In this document: piece after piece, positions 8,678-15,923 of the stretch
Position numbering within the stretch: the stretch's first letter is position 1
Layout: every line of letters starts with the position of its first letter
Origin: Cellulomonas gelida
GTDB lineage: Bacteria > Actinomycetota > Actinomycetes > Actinomycetales > Cellulomonadaceae
DNA: 49,708 bases
Direction of reading: 5' to 3'
NCBI RefSeq assembly: GCF_006538725.1
Contig: NZ_BJLQ01000027.1
Span: 1 to 49,708 of the forward strand
Notes under the pieces: model-generated
The model's database searches: none
Seen by the model: only the letters and a program-made list of their open reading frames with translations
Told to the model about the DNA's origin: nothing
Translations under genes and position numbers: made by a program

Positions 8678-8704
8678 GGGGAATGTGCGGCGGCTCCCTA
8701 GCGT
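8672..8704 (+). promoter_or_regulatory. Putative promoter of the Cys-rich peptide gene
   Basis: CTGTA at 8672-8676 (overlapping the transporter stop) and CCTAGC at 8697-8702 are 25 nt apart start to start, the same spacing as CTGTA/CCTAGC at 5555/5580 before the MauE-like gene. The -10 would be TAGCGT (8699-8704). CTAG is rare in such GC-rich DNA. This would allow separate high-level transcription of the peptide. Confidence 0.4.
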
Positions 8705-8749
8705 CGGTGGCGCCCGGGCCGACCGGTCGGGCGGACGAGAGGAGAAGCC

Positions 8750-8854
8750 GTGAACGGCTACTGGCAGTACCGGTGTGAAGGAACGACGTACCAGCGGCGT
8801 TACTGCACGGGCAGCATCTGCTCGCCCTGGATGTACTACGGCCGCTGCGGCTGA
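8750..8854 (+). CDS. Small cysteine- and aromatic-rich peptide, putative exported bacteriocin-like product
   Basis: A 34-aa reading frame. GTG start at 8750 is preceded by gagaggagaag, a strong ribosome-binding site at ideal distance, and ten bases after the stop comes a perfect 16-bp hairpin. The product has Cys at 9, 19, 24 and 33, eight aromatic residues (Tyr 4, 7, 14, 18, 29, 30; Trp 5, 27), four Arg and one Glu (net about +3). It begins MNGYWQYRCEG and ends WMYYGRCG. There is no signal peptide, double-glycine site or obvious leader, so export by the upstream exporter in leaderless form is plausible. GC is about 63%, well below its neighbours, and codons such as TGT, GAA, GGA and CGT are used. 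I do not recognise the family. Two disulfides made by the upstream MauE/thioredoxin-like pair are inferred. Confidence 0.72.
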   Translation: MNGYWQYRCEGTTYQRRYCTGSICSPWMYYGRCG

Positions 8855-8863
8855 CGACTGGTC

Positions 8864-8901
8864 CCCGGCCGGGCGTCGCACGGACGCGACGCCCGGCCGG
8901 G
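8864..8901 (+). terminator. Strong terminator hairpin after the peptide gene
   Basis: Perfect 16-bp inverted repeat: arm 8864-8879 (cccggccgggcgtcgc) and 8886-8901, 6-nt loop. It starts ten bases after the peptide stop, which supports the peptide frame as the real end of the transcription unit. Confidence 0.85.
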
Positions 8902-8968
8902 CCTCACCGCCGGCCCACCCCACGGCCGGTCTGCCTCACCACCGACCCGCCTCGCGGCCGGCCTGCCC

Positions 8969-9040
8969 GACGAGGTCGGCAGTCTCGCGTGAGGTCGGTA
9001 GTCCGGACCGACGATCTCGCTGGAGAGTGCCGACCTCGTC
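8969..9040. repeat. Long inverted repeat between the peptide gene and the convergent regulator gene
   Basis: Arms gacgaggtcggcagtctc (8969-8986) and 9023-9040 pair at 17 of 18 positions. Between them is a second copy of the arm core (gaggtcggtagtc at 8991-9003) and a small inner stem around tccgga. It could be the terminator of the minus-strand regulator gene (stop at 9068) or a regulatory element. Confidence 0.6.
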
Positions 9041-9067
9041 GGCGTCGGGCGGCGGTGGCGTCGGGCC

Positions 9068-11020
9068 TCATCGCCGGTTCGGTGGCCCGCCTGGCTGTGC
9101 GGCCCGGAGATCGACCAGCCGACCCAGGGCCTGGGCGACGACCTCGGCGTCGCCCGCTCCGGATGCGACCAGGCCCGTCAGCTCGGTGCGCGACGACCGG
9201 CCGAGGGCGACGACGACCGCCGCGAGCAGCTCCCCGTCGGCCGCCGCGTACAGCTCCCCGTCGTCCGCCGCGAGCACCACGCCGTCGTCCGGCGCGAGCG
9301 CCTCATGGTCGTCCGGGGCGAGGGTCCGGCCCGCGAACGGCTCGTGGCTTGGGAGCGCTACCACGTTGCCGGAAGGCAGCGGGGCGGAGCGCCTCGACTC
9401 CTCGCGGAGGCGCCGTTCGAGGTCCTCGAGGGACACCGCCGTCCCGCCCGCGAGCCGCGCGCCCGCGAGACTGACCTGCCGGGGACGCCGGTCGCACAGC
9501 TCGACGACCCGCGCCGCCACCGCGCGCTGCTCTCGGGTGAACGGCCGTCGAGCCGCCGCCTCGAACAGCCTGATCGCCTCCGCCGCGCCGAGCGCCGGGA
9601 CGGGGACGTCCGCGGCCGAGACCAGCGTCGCCGGGAGGGCGCGGCACGCGACGAGCACCGCCGAACCCTCGTCGCCGGGGAGCAGCGGCAGCACCTGGGC
9701 GGCGTCGACGGCGTTGTCGACGACCAGCAGGACCCGGCGGCCGTGGAGGGTCGAGCGCAGCCGGGCAGGTGCGTCGGCCCGCAGCGGCGCGGGCACGCCG
9801 GGCTCGGCCCCGAGCGAGCGCAGCGCGCCCTCGACGAGCGTCGCCGGGTCCCGACGCCCGTTCTGCAGGTCCAGGTAGACCTGACCGTCGGGGTACTGCG
9901 CCGCGACCGCGCGCGCGGCTGCGGCGACCACGCTCGACGTCCCGGATCCCGACGGTCCGTGCACGGCGACGACGACCGGAGCGACGCGGCGACCGCGCGA
10001 CCCGTCGAGGGCGCGCACGGCGCGGGCGACCGGCTCGTCGGCACCCACCAGCAGGCCGGGTGGCGCGGGGACCTCGTGCGGGACGACGCCCCGCGGCGCC
10101 ACCGGGAGCCGCGGCGCCGCGACGGGCTGGAGCGCGCCGTCTCGGGTCCCGGCGGGACCCTCGTGCGCGTCTCGAGCCGCGGCGGCCCGCAGGTGCTCGG
10201 CGACGGTCACCTCCACGGCGCTGGGGCCACCGGGCAGGGGAGGGGCCGCGACGTCACCGTTCAGGATGCCGCGCTGCACGCGCTGCAGCCCGGGCCCCGG
10301 TTCGATGCCGAGCTCGCCGACGAGCGCCGCGCGCGCGGCGGCGTAGACGCGCAGGGCACCCGCGTGGTCGCCGACGTGCCACAACGCGAGCATCAGCAGC
10401 TCCTGCGCCGACTCCGCGAGCGGGTTCGCCGCTGCGTGCTCGCGCGCGAGCGACACGACCTCGCTCCCGCGGTGCAGGGCGATGCCCACGCGCAGCCGCA
10501 GCTCCGTCAAGGACCGGTACTCGTCCTCCAGCGCCGTGCGCATGGCGTCGAGGCGGGGACCGAGGAGCAGCCCCTCGAGCGGGCGGCCACGCCACTCGGC
10601 GCACGCCGCTTCGAGCAGAGGGAGGGCGGCCGTGAGGTCGTGGTCGCCCACCGCCGCGCGGCCGCGCGCCGCGAGCGAGCGGGCCCGCGAGAGGTCGAGC
10701 TCGTGCTCGTGGGTCAGCAGCCGGTAGCCGGAGCCGACGGTCTGGAGCCGTCCGTGCGGCAGACATCGCCGGACCTGGGTGGCGTAGGTCCGCAGGTTGG
10801 CGACGGCCGAGCGGGGGCAGCCCTCGGGCCACAGGTCGTCGAGGAGGCCCTCGACCGTGGCGGTGCGGTCGGCGCGCAGCAGCAGGGTGGCGACGAGCGC
10901 CTTGACCTTGGCAGCGCGCAGCGGGACCGCGACGCCCTCCACCCGGATCTCCGGCTCGCCGAGCACGCGGCACTCCATCGGCGCGTGCGCCGCCACCTCG
11001 TCGGTGCCCATGACAGACAT
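9068..11020 (-). CDS. SARP-type transcriptional regulator: winged helix, BTAD and degenerate NB-ARC-like ATPase domain
   Basis: A 650-aa regulator of the AfsR/SARP class. An OmpR-type DNA-binding domain (about residues 14-105: CRVLGEPEIRVEGV..., LLDDLWPEGCPRSA, LRTYATQVRR) is followed by a bacterial transcriptional activation domain (about 110-255). An NTPase module begins near residue 345. Its P-loop reads HGPSGSGTSS near 353: the invariant Walker A lysine is threonine. The Walker B strand LLVVDNA is intact. No TPR domain follows, so it is shorter than AfsR. The ATG at 11020 has ggggg eight bases upstream; a TATGTT -10-like hexamer lies at 11092-11097. It converges on the peptide-export unit and is its most likely regulator, since SARPs usually control nearby biosynthetic clusters (inference). 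Confidence 0.86.
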   Translation of the reverse strand: MSVMGTDEVAAHAPMECRVLGEPEIRVEGVAVPLRAAKVKALVATLLLRADRTATVEGLLDDLWPEGCPRSAVANLRTYATQVRRCLPHGRLQTVGSGYRLLTHEHELDLSRARSLAARGRAAVGDHDLTAALPLLEAACAEWRGRPLEGLLLGPRLDAMRTALEDEYRSLTELRLRVGIALHRGSEVVSLAREHAAANPLAESAQELLMLALWHVGDHAGALRVYAAARAALVGELGIEPGPGLQRVQRGILNGDVAAPPLPGGPSAVEVTVAEHLRAAAARDAHEGPAGTRDGALQPVAAPRLPVAPRGVVPHEVPAPPGLLVGADEPVARAVRALDGSRGRRVAPVVVAVHGPSGSGTSSVVAAAARAVAAQYPDGQVYLDLQNGRRDPATLVEGALRSLGAEPGVPAPLRADAPARLRSTLHGRRVLLVVDNAVDAAQVLPLLPGDEGSAVLVACRALPATLVSAADVPVPALGAAEAIRLFEAAARRPFTREQRAVAARVVELCDRRPRQVSLAGARLAGGTAVSLEDLERRLREESRRSAPLPSGNVVALPSHEPFAGRTLAPDDHEALAPDDGVVLAADDGELYAAADGELLAAVVVALGRSSRTELTGLVASGAGDAEVVAQALGRLVDLRAAQPGGPPNRR

Positions 11021-11277
11021 CCCGTGCCCCCTGCCCGGCCGCCGGCGCAGCCTCCGACGCTGGAGAGCCGGCACGACCGTGAACGGTTCGGAACATAGCA
11101 GCGCATCTGGTCGATTCGTCGGGATCGCGACGTCGGAAGGCGTCGGGGGGCCGGACCGGACCGGCACCCGCCGCCGGTCCGGCCGGCGGCGGAGTCGGAC
11201 ACGGGTCCAGTCGCCGAGCGCCCGTCGTGGCGTGAGCATGGCGGGGTCCCGACCTGTGCACCGACGGAGCTGCCACC
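11021..11277. promoter_or_regulatory. Divergent promoter region between the SARP-type regulator and cstA
   Basis: About 257 bp. It contains a less GC-rich patch at 11080-11115 with the palindrome gaacggttc (11081-11089), repeated in part as ttcggaac. A minus-strand -10-like TATGTT (11092-11097) faces the regulator gene. A ggag ribosome-binding site for cstA lies at 11266-11269. No clear plus-strand promoter was recognised. Confidence 0.4.
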
Positions 11278-13644
11278 ATGACGACCACGACGCGGAACCT
11301 GCCCGAGTACACCGACGAGGAAGCCGCCGAAGTTCTGCGGGACGACACCGGGGTTCCGGTCGGGGTGGTCGAGAAGCCACGCTGGACACCCGGGAAGGTC
11401 GCGCTGTGGGTCGTGATCTCGCTGGTCGGCGCGACCGGCTGGACGATGCTCGCGATCATCCGCGGCGAAGAGGTCAACACGATCTGGTTCGTCGTGACCG
11501 CCGTGGCGACGTACGCGATCGCGTATCGGTTCTACGCGCTGTACGTGCAGCGCCGGATCATGCGGCCCGACGACACGCGCGCGACCCCGGCCGAGCGCAT
11601 CAACAACGGCCGCGACTTCGACCCCACCGACCGGCGCGTCCTGTACGGCCACCACTTCGCCGCGATCGCGGGGGCGGGTCCGCTCGTCGGGCCGGTGCTC
11701 GCCGCGCAGATGGGCTACCTGCCCGGGACGCTGTGGATCATCTTCGGCGTCGTGGTCGCCGGCGGGGTCCAGGACATGCTCGTGCTGTTCTACTCGATGC
11801 GGCGCGGCGGGCGTTCGCTCGGGCAGATGGCGCGCGACGAGATCGGCAGGTTCGGCGGGACCGTCGCGATCGTCGTCGTGTTCGTCATGCTGATGATCGT
11901 CCTGGCCGTGCTCGCGCTCGTGTGCGTGAACGCGCTCGCGGACAGCCCGTGGGGCGTGTTCTCGGTGGGCTGCACCATCCCGATCGCGCTGCTCATGGGT
12001 CTGTACCTGCGGTTCCTGCGGCCCGGACGCGTCAGCGAGGTCTCGATCATCGGGTTCCTCGCGCTGCTCGCCGCGATCATCGGCGGGCGGTACGTCGCGG
12101 AGTCGTCGTGGGGCGAGTTCTTCCACCTGACGCCCACCACGCTCGTCGTCTGCATGGTGGTCTACGGGTTCCTCGCGGCGGTGCTGCCGGTGTGGCTGCT
12201 GCTCACGCCGCGGGATTACCTGTCGACGTTCATGAAGGTCGGCACGATCATCGTGCTCGCCGTGGGCATCGTGGTCGTGCGGCCGATCGCGCAGATGCCG
12301 GACTTCACGGAGTTCGCGTTCAACACCGAGGGGCCCGTGTTCGCCGGCGCCCTGTTCCCGTTCCTGTTCATCACCATCGCGTGCGGCGCGCTCTCGGGGA
12401 TGCACGCCATGGTCGCCTCCGGCACGACGCCGAAGATGATCCAGAAGGAGTCGCAGACCCGGATGATCGGGTACGGCGGCATGCTCATGGAGTCGTTCGT
12501 GGCGATCATGGCGCTCGCGGCGGCGGTCTCGCTCAACCAGGGCATCTACTTCTCGATGAACATGTCCGCGGCGTCCATCCAGTCCACCGCGGGCTCGTCG
12601 TACTCCGCGCAGGCGACGCCCGAGGAGAACGCCGCCGCCGCCGTCGCGAACCTCGGCGTGTCCGACCCCGCCGGCAACCAGCCCGAGATCATCTGGGAGA
12701 CGGTCGTCGACGGCGACGAGGTCACGCTCACCGGAGCCCCTGCGCTCGAGGCCGTGGCCGACGACGTGGGCGAGCCGTCCGTCGTGTCGCGCACCGGCGG
12801 CGCGCCGACCCTCGCGGTCGGGATGGCGAACATCATGCACAACGTCGTCGGCGGCAAAGCCATGATGTCGTTCTGGTACCACTTCGCGATCATGTTCGAG
12901 GCGCTGTTCATCCTGTCCGCGGTGGACGCGGTGACCCGTGTGGCGCGGTTCCAGCTCGGCGACGCGATCGGCAACGTGCTGCCCAAGTTCCGCGACCCCG
13001 GGTGGCGCGTCGGCTCGTGGCTGACCACGGGTGTCGTCGTCGCGGCGTGGGGATCGCTGCTGCTCATGGGCGTGACCGATCCCAACGGCGGGATCCGGAC
13101 GCTGTTCCCGTTGTTCGGGATCGCCAACCAGCTCATCGCTGCCTGCGCGCTCACGATCGTCACGGTGATGGTGGTCAAGAAGGGCTACCTGAAGTGGGTG
13201 TGGATCCCACTGGTGCCGCTCGCGGTGGACACCGCCACGACGTTCACCGCGTCGTTCCAGAAGATCTTCTCGAGCGACCTGGCGCTCGGGTACTGGGCGC
13301 TGCACAACGCGACGAAGGACACGATCGCCGCGGGCGGGCTCGAGGGGCAGGCGCTCGCCGACGCGCACGCCACGGTCCGCAACACCGCGATCCAGGGGAC
13401 GCTGTCGATCGCGTTCCTGGTGCTCGTGGCGCTGCTCATGGTCACGGCGCTGATGGCCGTGCTCAAGGCGGTGCGTGCGGGCGCGGGCCGGGGTGCGCCC
13501 GCCCAGTCCAGTGAGGACCCGTACGAGCCGTCGCACTTCTACGCACCGCAGGGGCTGCTCGTGCCGAGCCCGCTCGAGCGCAAGGTCGAGACGGAGTACG
13601 CGCAGGTCGGCGACCCGAGACTGCTCGCGGGAGGGCACCACTGA
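11278..13644 (+). CDS. cstA: Carbon starvation protein CstA / pyruvate transporter family
   Basis: A 788-aa polytopic membrane protein of the CstA family. E. coli CstA and BtsT transport peptides and/or pyruvate during carbon limitation. The highly conserved family core is present: FYALYVQRRI, YGHHFAAIAGAGPLVGPVLAAQMGY and GGVQDMLVLFYSMRRGGRS in the first third; GALSGMHAMVASGTTPKMI in the middle; and FWYHFAIMFEALFILSAVDA followed by GIANQLIAACALT later. There are well over ten hydrophobic helices, and length is within the family range. A hydrophilic extracytoplasmic or loop insert at about residues 425-520 contains STAGSSYSAQATPEEN. ATG at 11278 has ggag eight bases upstream. It overlaps the downstream YbdD-like gene by one base, the standard cstA-ybdD pairing. 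Confidence 0.95.
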   Translation: MTTTTRNLPEYTDEEAAEVLRDDTGVPVGVVEKPRWTPGKVALWVVISLVGATGWTMLAIIRGEEVNTIWFVVTAVATYAIAYRFYALYVQRRIMRPDDTRATPAERINNGRDFDPTDRRVLYGHHFAAIAGAGPLVGPVLAAQMGYLPGTLWIIFGVVVAGGVQDMLVLFYSMRRGGRSLGQMARDEIGRFGGTVAIVVVFVMLMIVLAVLALVCVNALADSPWGVFSVGCTIPIALLMGLYLRFLRPGRVSEVSIIGFLALLAAIIGGRYVAESSWGEFFHLTPTTLVVCMVVYGFLAAVLPVWLLLTPRDYLSTFMKVGTIIVLAVGIVVVRPIAQMPDFTEFAFNTEGPVFAGALFPFLFITIACGALSGMHAMVASGTTPKMIQKESQTRMIGYGGMLMESFVAIMALAAAVSLNQGIYFSMNMSAASIQSTAGSSYSAQATPEENAAAAVANLGVSDPAGNQPEIIWETVVDGDEVTLTGAPALEAVADDVGEPSVVSRTGGAPTLAVGMANIMHNVVGGKAMMSFWYHFAIMFEALFILSAVDAVTRVARFQLGDAIGNVLPKFRDPGWRVGSWLTTGVVVAAWGSLLLMGVTDPNGGIRTLFPLFGIANQLIAACALTIVTVMVVKKGYLKWVWIPLVPLAVDTATTFTASFQKIFSSDLALGYWALHNATKDTIAAGGLEGQALADAHATVRNTAIQGTLSIAFLVLVALLMVTALMAVLKAVRAGAGRGAPAQSSEDPYEPSHFYAPQGLLVPSPLERKVETEYAQVGDPRLLAGGHH

Positions 13645-13844
13645 TGTGGGCACGGCTGCTCGACGGCGCGCGCGGCGTCGCGACGAGCGTGCGGCGGTTC
13701 GTCCGTGAGTCCACAGGTGAGGCGGCGTACGACCGGTACGTCGCCGCGCACGCCGGCGCCGACCACCCGCCGCTGACCCGCGCGCAGTGGTGGCGTGCGC
13801 GCGACGACGCCCGCGAGCTCCTCACGCACGACCGCTGCTGCTGA
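13644..13844 (+). CDS. YbdD/YjiX family small protein
   Basis: A 66-aa protein of the YbdD/YjiX (DUF466) family, nearly always encoded just downstream of cstA-type transporters and thought to assist them. Recognisable features are the Arg-rich N-terminal helix, the central STGEAAYDRYVAAHAGADHPP, and the typical LTRAQWWRARDD. The start codon shares its A with the cstA stop (TGATG), so translation is coupled. The protein ends in Cys-Cys just before the stop, as some relatives do. Its biochemical activity is not established. Confidence 0.9.
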   Translation: MWARLLDGARGVATSVRRFVRESTGEAAYDRYVAAHAGADHPPLTRAQWWRARDDARELLTHDRCC

Positions 13845-14022
13845 CGGCGGGCTCGTCCGACGAACGAGCGTCCGACGAACGCGGCTCCTGGCTCGGACGC
13901 GGCGTCCCGACCGGCCCACGGGTGGAGAACGGCACGCCTGGCGTGACCAGGTCCACCCGATACGCGCGCCGAGACGCCTCTCGTGCGGGAAGGTGGGGCT
14001 ACCGACTGACGAAGGGGTGCAG

Positions 14023-14361
14023 ATGGCTGACCTTGTGGGAGCCGGGCGTGAGCGGCTGGAGGCGGCGCGGGCGTCCGCGCACGGGAGAGACGCGCAGCTC
14101 GTCGTGCACGACGGGGTGCTCCGGCAGACCGTGCTCGCGCTCGTCGCTGGTACCGAGCTCGCGGAGCACAACTCGCCGCACGCGGCCAGCCTGCAGGTGC
14201 TCGTCGGGCGGGTGCGCGTGACCGGGATCGACGAGTCCGAGGTGGCCGAGGGCGAGCTCGTCGTGCTCACCCACGAGCGGCACGCGGTCCTGGCGCTCGA
14301 GGACTCCGTCTTCCTGCTCACGACCGTCACCGGGCTCGAGCCCGGCCAGCGCACCGGCTGA
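14023..14361 (+). CDS. Small cupin-domain protein
   Basis: A 112-aa single-domain cupin. The barrel core is TVLALVAGTELAEHNSPHAASLQVLVGRVRV, where the His pair (EHNSPHAA) corresponds to metal-ligand positions of cupin motif 1. Motif 2 is weaker (VVLTHERHAVLALEDSVFLLTTV). Such minimal cupins bind small ligands or metals; the function is unknown here. ATG at 14023 follows gaagggg at good spacing; the frame is open upstream but without comparable signals. It stands alone and converges on the 14.4-15.2 kb pair. Confidence 0.82.
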   Translation: MADLVGAGRERLEAARASAHGRDAQLVVHDGVLRQTVLALVAGTELAEHNSPHAASLQVLVGRVRVTGIDESEVAEGELVVLTHERHAVLALEDSVFLLTTVTGLEPGQRTG

Positions 14362-14390
14362 CACGCGGGCGCGGGAGCGCGGCCGGGTGG

Positions 14391-14711
14391 TCAGCCGGCG
14401 GAGGACGGGCCGGCGGCGAGCAGGGCCGCGAGCTCGTCGAGCTGCGTCAGGATCGCGTCCCGACCGTCGCTCTGCGGCAGCTCGGCGCGTGCGGTCGTCG
14501 GGAGATCGGCGACGAGCCCCACGAGCTCGGTGCGCTGCTCGGGCGTGAGGTCGTCCAGGCTGAGCATGCCGAGGTTGTACTCGCTGATCTCCCGCAGGAT
14601 CTCGGCGAGCGGCTCGGACGCACGGTCGGCCAGCGCGTCGAGCGTCCAGTAGAAGATCGACGACGACGTGCTCCAGTCGCGGCCGTCCTCGAGAAACACC
14701 GTTCCCGCCAT
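14391..14711 (-). CDS. Hypothetical acidic protein, possible immunity partner of the upstream gene
   Basis: A 106-aa acidic, helix-rich protein of no family I recognise. It begins MAGTVFLEDGRDWSTSSS and contains SEYNLGMLSLDDLTPEQRTE. Its ATG overlaps the stop of the upstream 173-aa gene by one base (TGATG), so the pair is translationally coupled. Small, acidic, cytoplasmic and encoded directly after a protein with a toxin-like C-terminal domain, it has the profile of an immunity protein. That is inference from context and composition only; it could equally be a structural or regulatory partner. Confidence 0.72.
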   Translation of the reverse strand: MAGTVFLEDGRDWSTSSSIFYWTLDALADRASEPLAEILREISEYNLGMLSLDDLTPEQRTELVGLVADLPTTARAELPQSDGRDAILTQLDELAALLAAGPSSAG

Positions 14712-15232
14712 CACTTGTCTCCCACGATGACGACCTGGACGTTCGCCAGGCCTCTCACGAACTCGCGGACGAGCACCCGCTGCTCCTCGGTGAACTGTGC
14801 CACGTCCACCGGCACGACCTGCGCCTTCTTGAGGTGCAGCACGATCTGCTCCTTCAGCTTGTCCCACTGCTTGTCGAAGAACTTCGCCGGGAAGTTGCCC
14901 ACGGCGTCGTAGGTCGTGCCGTGCTGGTCGACCCAGTCGTGCCGGGCGCCCGGCTCGGCGCGGCGCAGCCTGACCTGCCGCTCGTCGATGATCCGCCGAG
15001 CGGTCTCGTACTCCGACTGCCGGAACTTGCCGACGGCCGGGTCGAACGCGAGCAGGTACGCGGGGGTCCCGGGGGTCGGCGAGGCGGGCAACGCGTCGTC
15101 CGGGCCGAGGAACTCGCCCCCGACCGGGAGGTGGCTGAGCGGTGCCGGGGTCAGGGCCGGTGTGGCGGGGGTGGGGACCGGCTCGGGCTCGGGCGCGCTC
15201 GGTGTCGCGATCTCGTGCGTCAGCTCACTCAC
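14711..15232 (-). CDS. Hypothetical protein with Pro-rich N-terminus and polymorphic-toxin-like C-terminal domain
   Basis: A 173-aa protein. Residues 1-45 are a Pro/Ala/Thr-rich, presumably disordered segment (PEPEPVPTPATPALTPAP). The folded part, from about residue 85, contains DWVDQHGTTYDAVGNFPAKFFDK, a helix KLKEQIVLHLKKA, a strand VVPVDVAQF, and ends in VVIVGDK. This alternating layout (YDAVG, QI..HL.KA, VPVDV, EQR..VREFV, VIVG) resembles C-terminal domains I associate with bacterial polymorphic toxins, possibly a nuclease-type fold. The match is from memory of sequence patterns, not a search. It overlaps the following 106-aa gene by one base, as toxin-immunity pairs often do. There is no signal peptide or WXG100 domain. 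Confidence 0.7.
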   Translation of the reverse strand: MSELTHEIATPSAPEPEPVPTPATPALTPAPLSHLPVGGEFLGPDDALPASPTPGTPAYLLAFDPAVGKFRQSEYETARRIIDERQVRLRRAEPGARHDWVDQHGTTYDAVGNFPAKFFDKQWDKLKEQIVLHLKKAQVVPVDVAQFTEEQRVLVREFVRGLANVQVVIVGDK

Positions 15233-15310
15233 GGAAGGCCCCCTCCGCCCCGACCCGCGGACTGCGTGCCGGTGACGTGGGCCAGCCTCGCGTGCGGCCG
15301 GCGGCCCGTG

Positions 15311-15364
15311 CGTCGGTATCCACTACGCAAAGCGCCGCGTCGGTGTCCGCTGTGCAGAGCGCCG
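15311..15364. repeat. Two imperfect 27-nt tandem copies upstream of the GNAT gene
   Basis: cgtcggtatccactacgcaa... at 15311-15337 is followed directly by a diverged second copy at 15338-15364 (about 21 of 27 positions identical). It lies between divergent genes, just upstream of the leaderless-type promoter TATCGT at 15383-15388, so it might be a duplicated operator. Confidence 0.5.
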
Positions 15365-15396
15365 CGCGGCGCCCGGCATCCGTATCGTCGGCAGGC

Positions 15397-15885
15397 ATGA
15401 GCACCGAACCGCGGCAGGCAGGCACCGACGACGTCGTGGCGATCCACGCGCTGCGCCGTTCGCTCGAGGACTGGATGGCCGCGCGCGGGATCGACCAGTG
15501 GCCCGTCGGCTCGGTTCCGCTCGAGCGCATCGCGGCGCAGGTCGCGGACGGGCAGTGGTGGGTGGTGCGGGACGACGACGGAGTGGTCGCCGCCGTGCGA
15601 CTCGTCGGTACGGACCCGGAGTACTGGGGCGACGACGACGCGTCGGCGCTGTACGTGCACGGGCTCATGGTCGGGCGGCGCGCGTCGGGCTCCGGGCTGG
15701 GCCGGGCGCTCGTCGAGTGGGCGGACTCGCGGGCGCGTGCGGCGGGGGTGACGTGGCTGCGCCTCGACCACCGCGCGTCCAACCCGCACCTGGACGACGT
15801 CTACCGCTCGTGGGGCTTCGAGCCCGTCGCGCAGACGGGCCGGCCCGGGTTCGAGGTCGTCCTGATGCAGCGACCGCTCACCTGA
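15397..15885 (+). CDS. GNAT family N-acetyltransferase
   Basis: A 162-aa single-domain GNAT enzyme, which transfers acetyl groups from acetyl-CoA to an amine. The acetyl-CoA binding motif A is VHGLMVGRRASGSGLGRALVEW (R/Q-x-x-G-x-G/A pattern in GSGLGRA). Motif B-like WLRLDHRASNPHL and the C-terminal YRSWGFEPVAQ are also typical. The substrate is unknown. The ATG at 15397 follows a TATCGT hexamer by eight bases, the geometry of a leaderless mRNA. It diverges from the 173-aa toxin-like gene. Confidence 0.9.
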   Translation: MSTEPRQAGTDDVVAIHALRRSLEDWMAARGIDQWPVGSVPLERIAAQVADGQWWVVRDDDGVVAAVRLVGTDPEYWGDDDASALYVHGLMVGRRASGSGLGRALVEWADSRARAAGVTWLRLDHRASNPHLDDVYRSWGFEPVAQTGRPGFEVVLMQRPLT

Positions 15886-15923
15886 CCCCCACGCCGTCCG
15901 ACGGCGCCGTAGGCTCGCTCGGC

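Noticed and set aside
10714..13653. Very long antisense open frame (about 979 codons) opposite cstA
   Set aside because: It is the complementary frame of a clear CstA coding region in GC-rich DNA, with composition dominated by Arg, His, Asp and Glu and no domain; such shadows are expected where third positions are nearly all G/C.
13644..13844. Possible selenoprotein or recoding at the YbdD-like gene (ends Cys-Cys before the stop)
   Set aside because: The frame is complete at normal family length with an ordinary TGA stop, and no SECIS-like hairpin was seen.
14712..14867. N-terminal extension of the 106-aa gene to 14867
   Set aside because: It would overlap the toxin-like gene by over 150 bp; the ATG in the TGATG junction is the simpler start.
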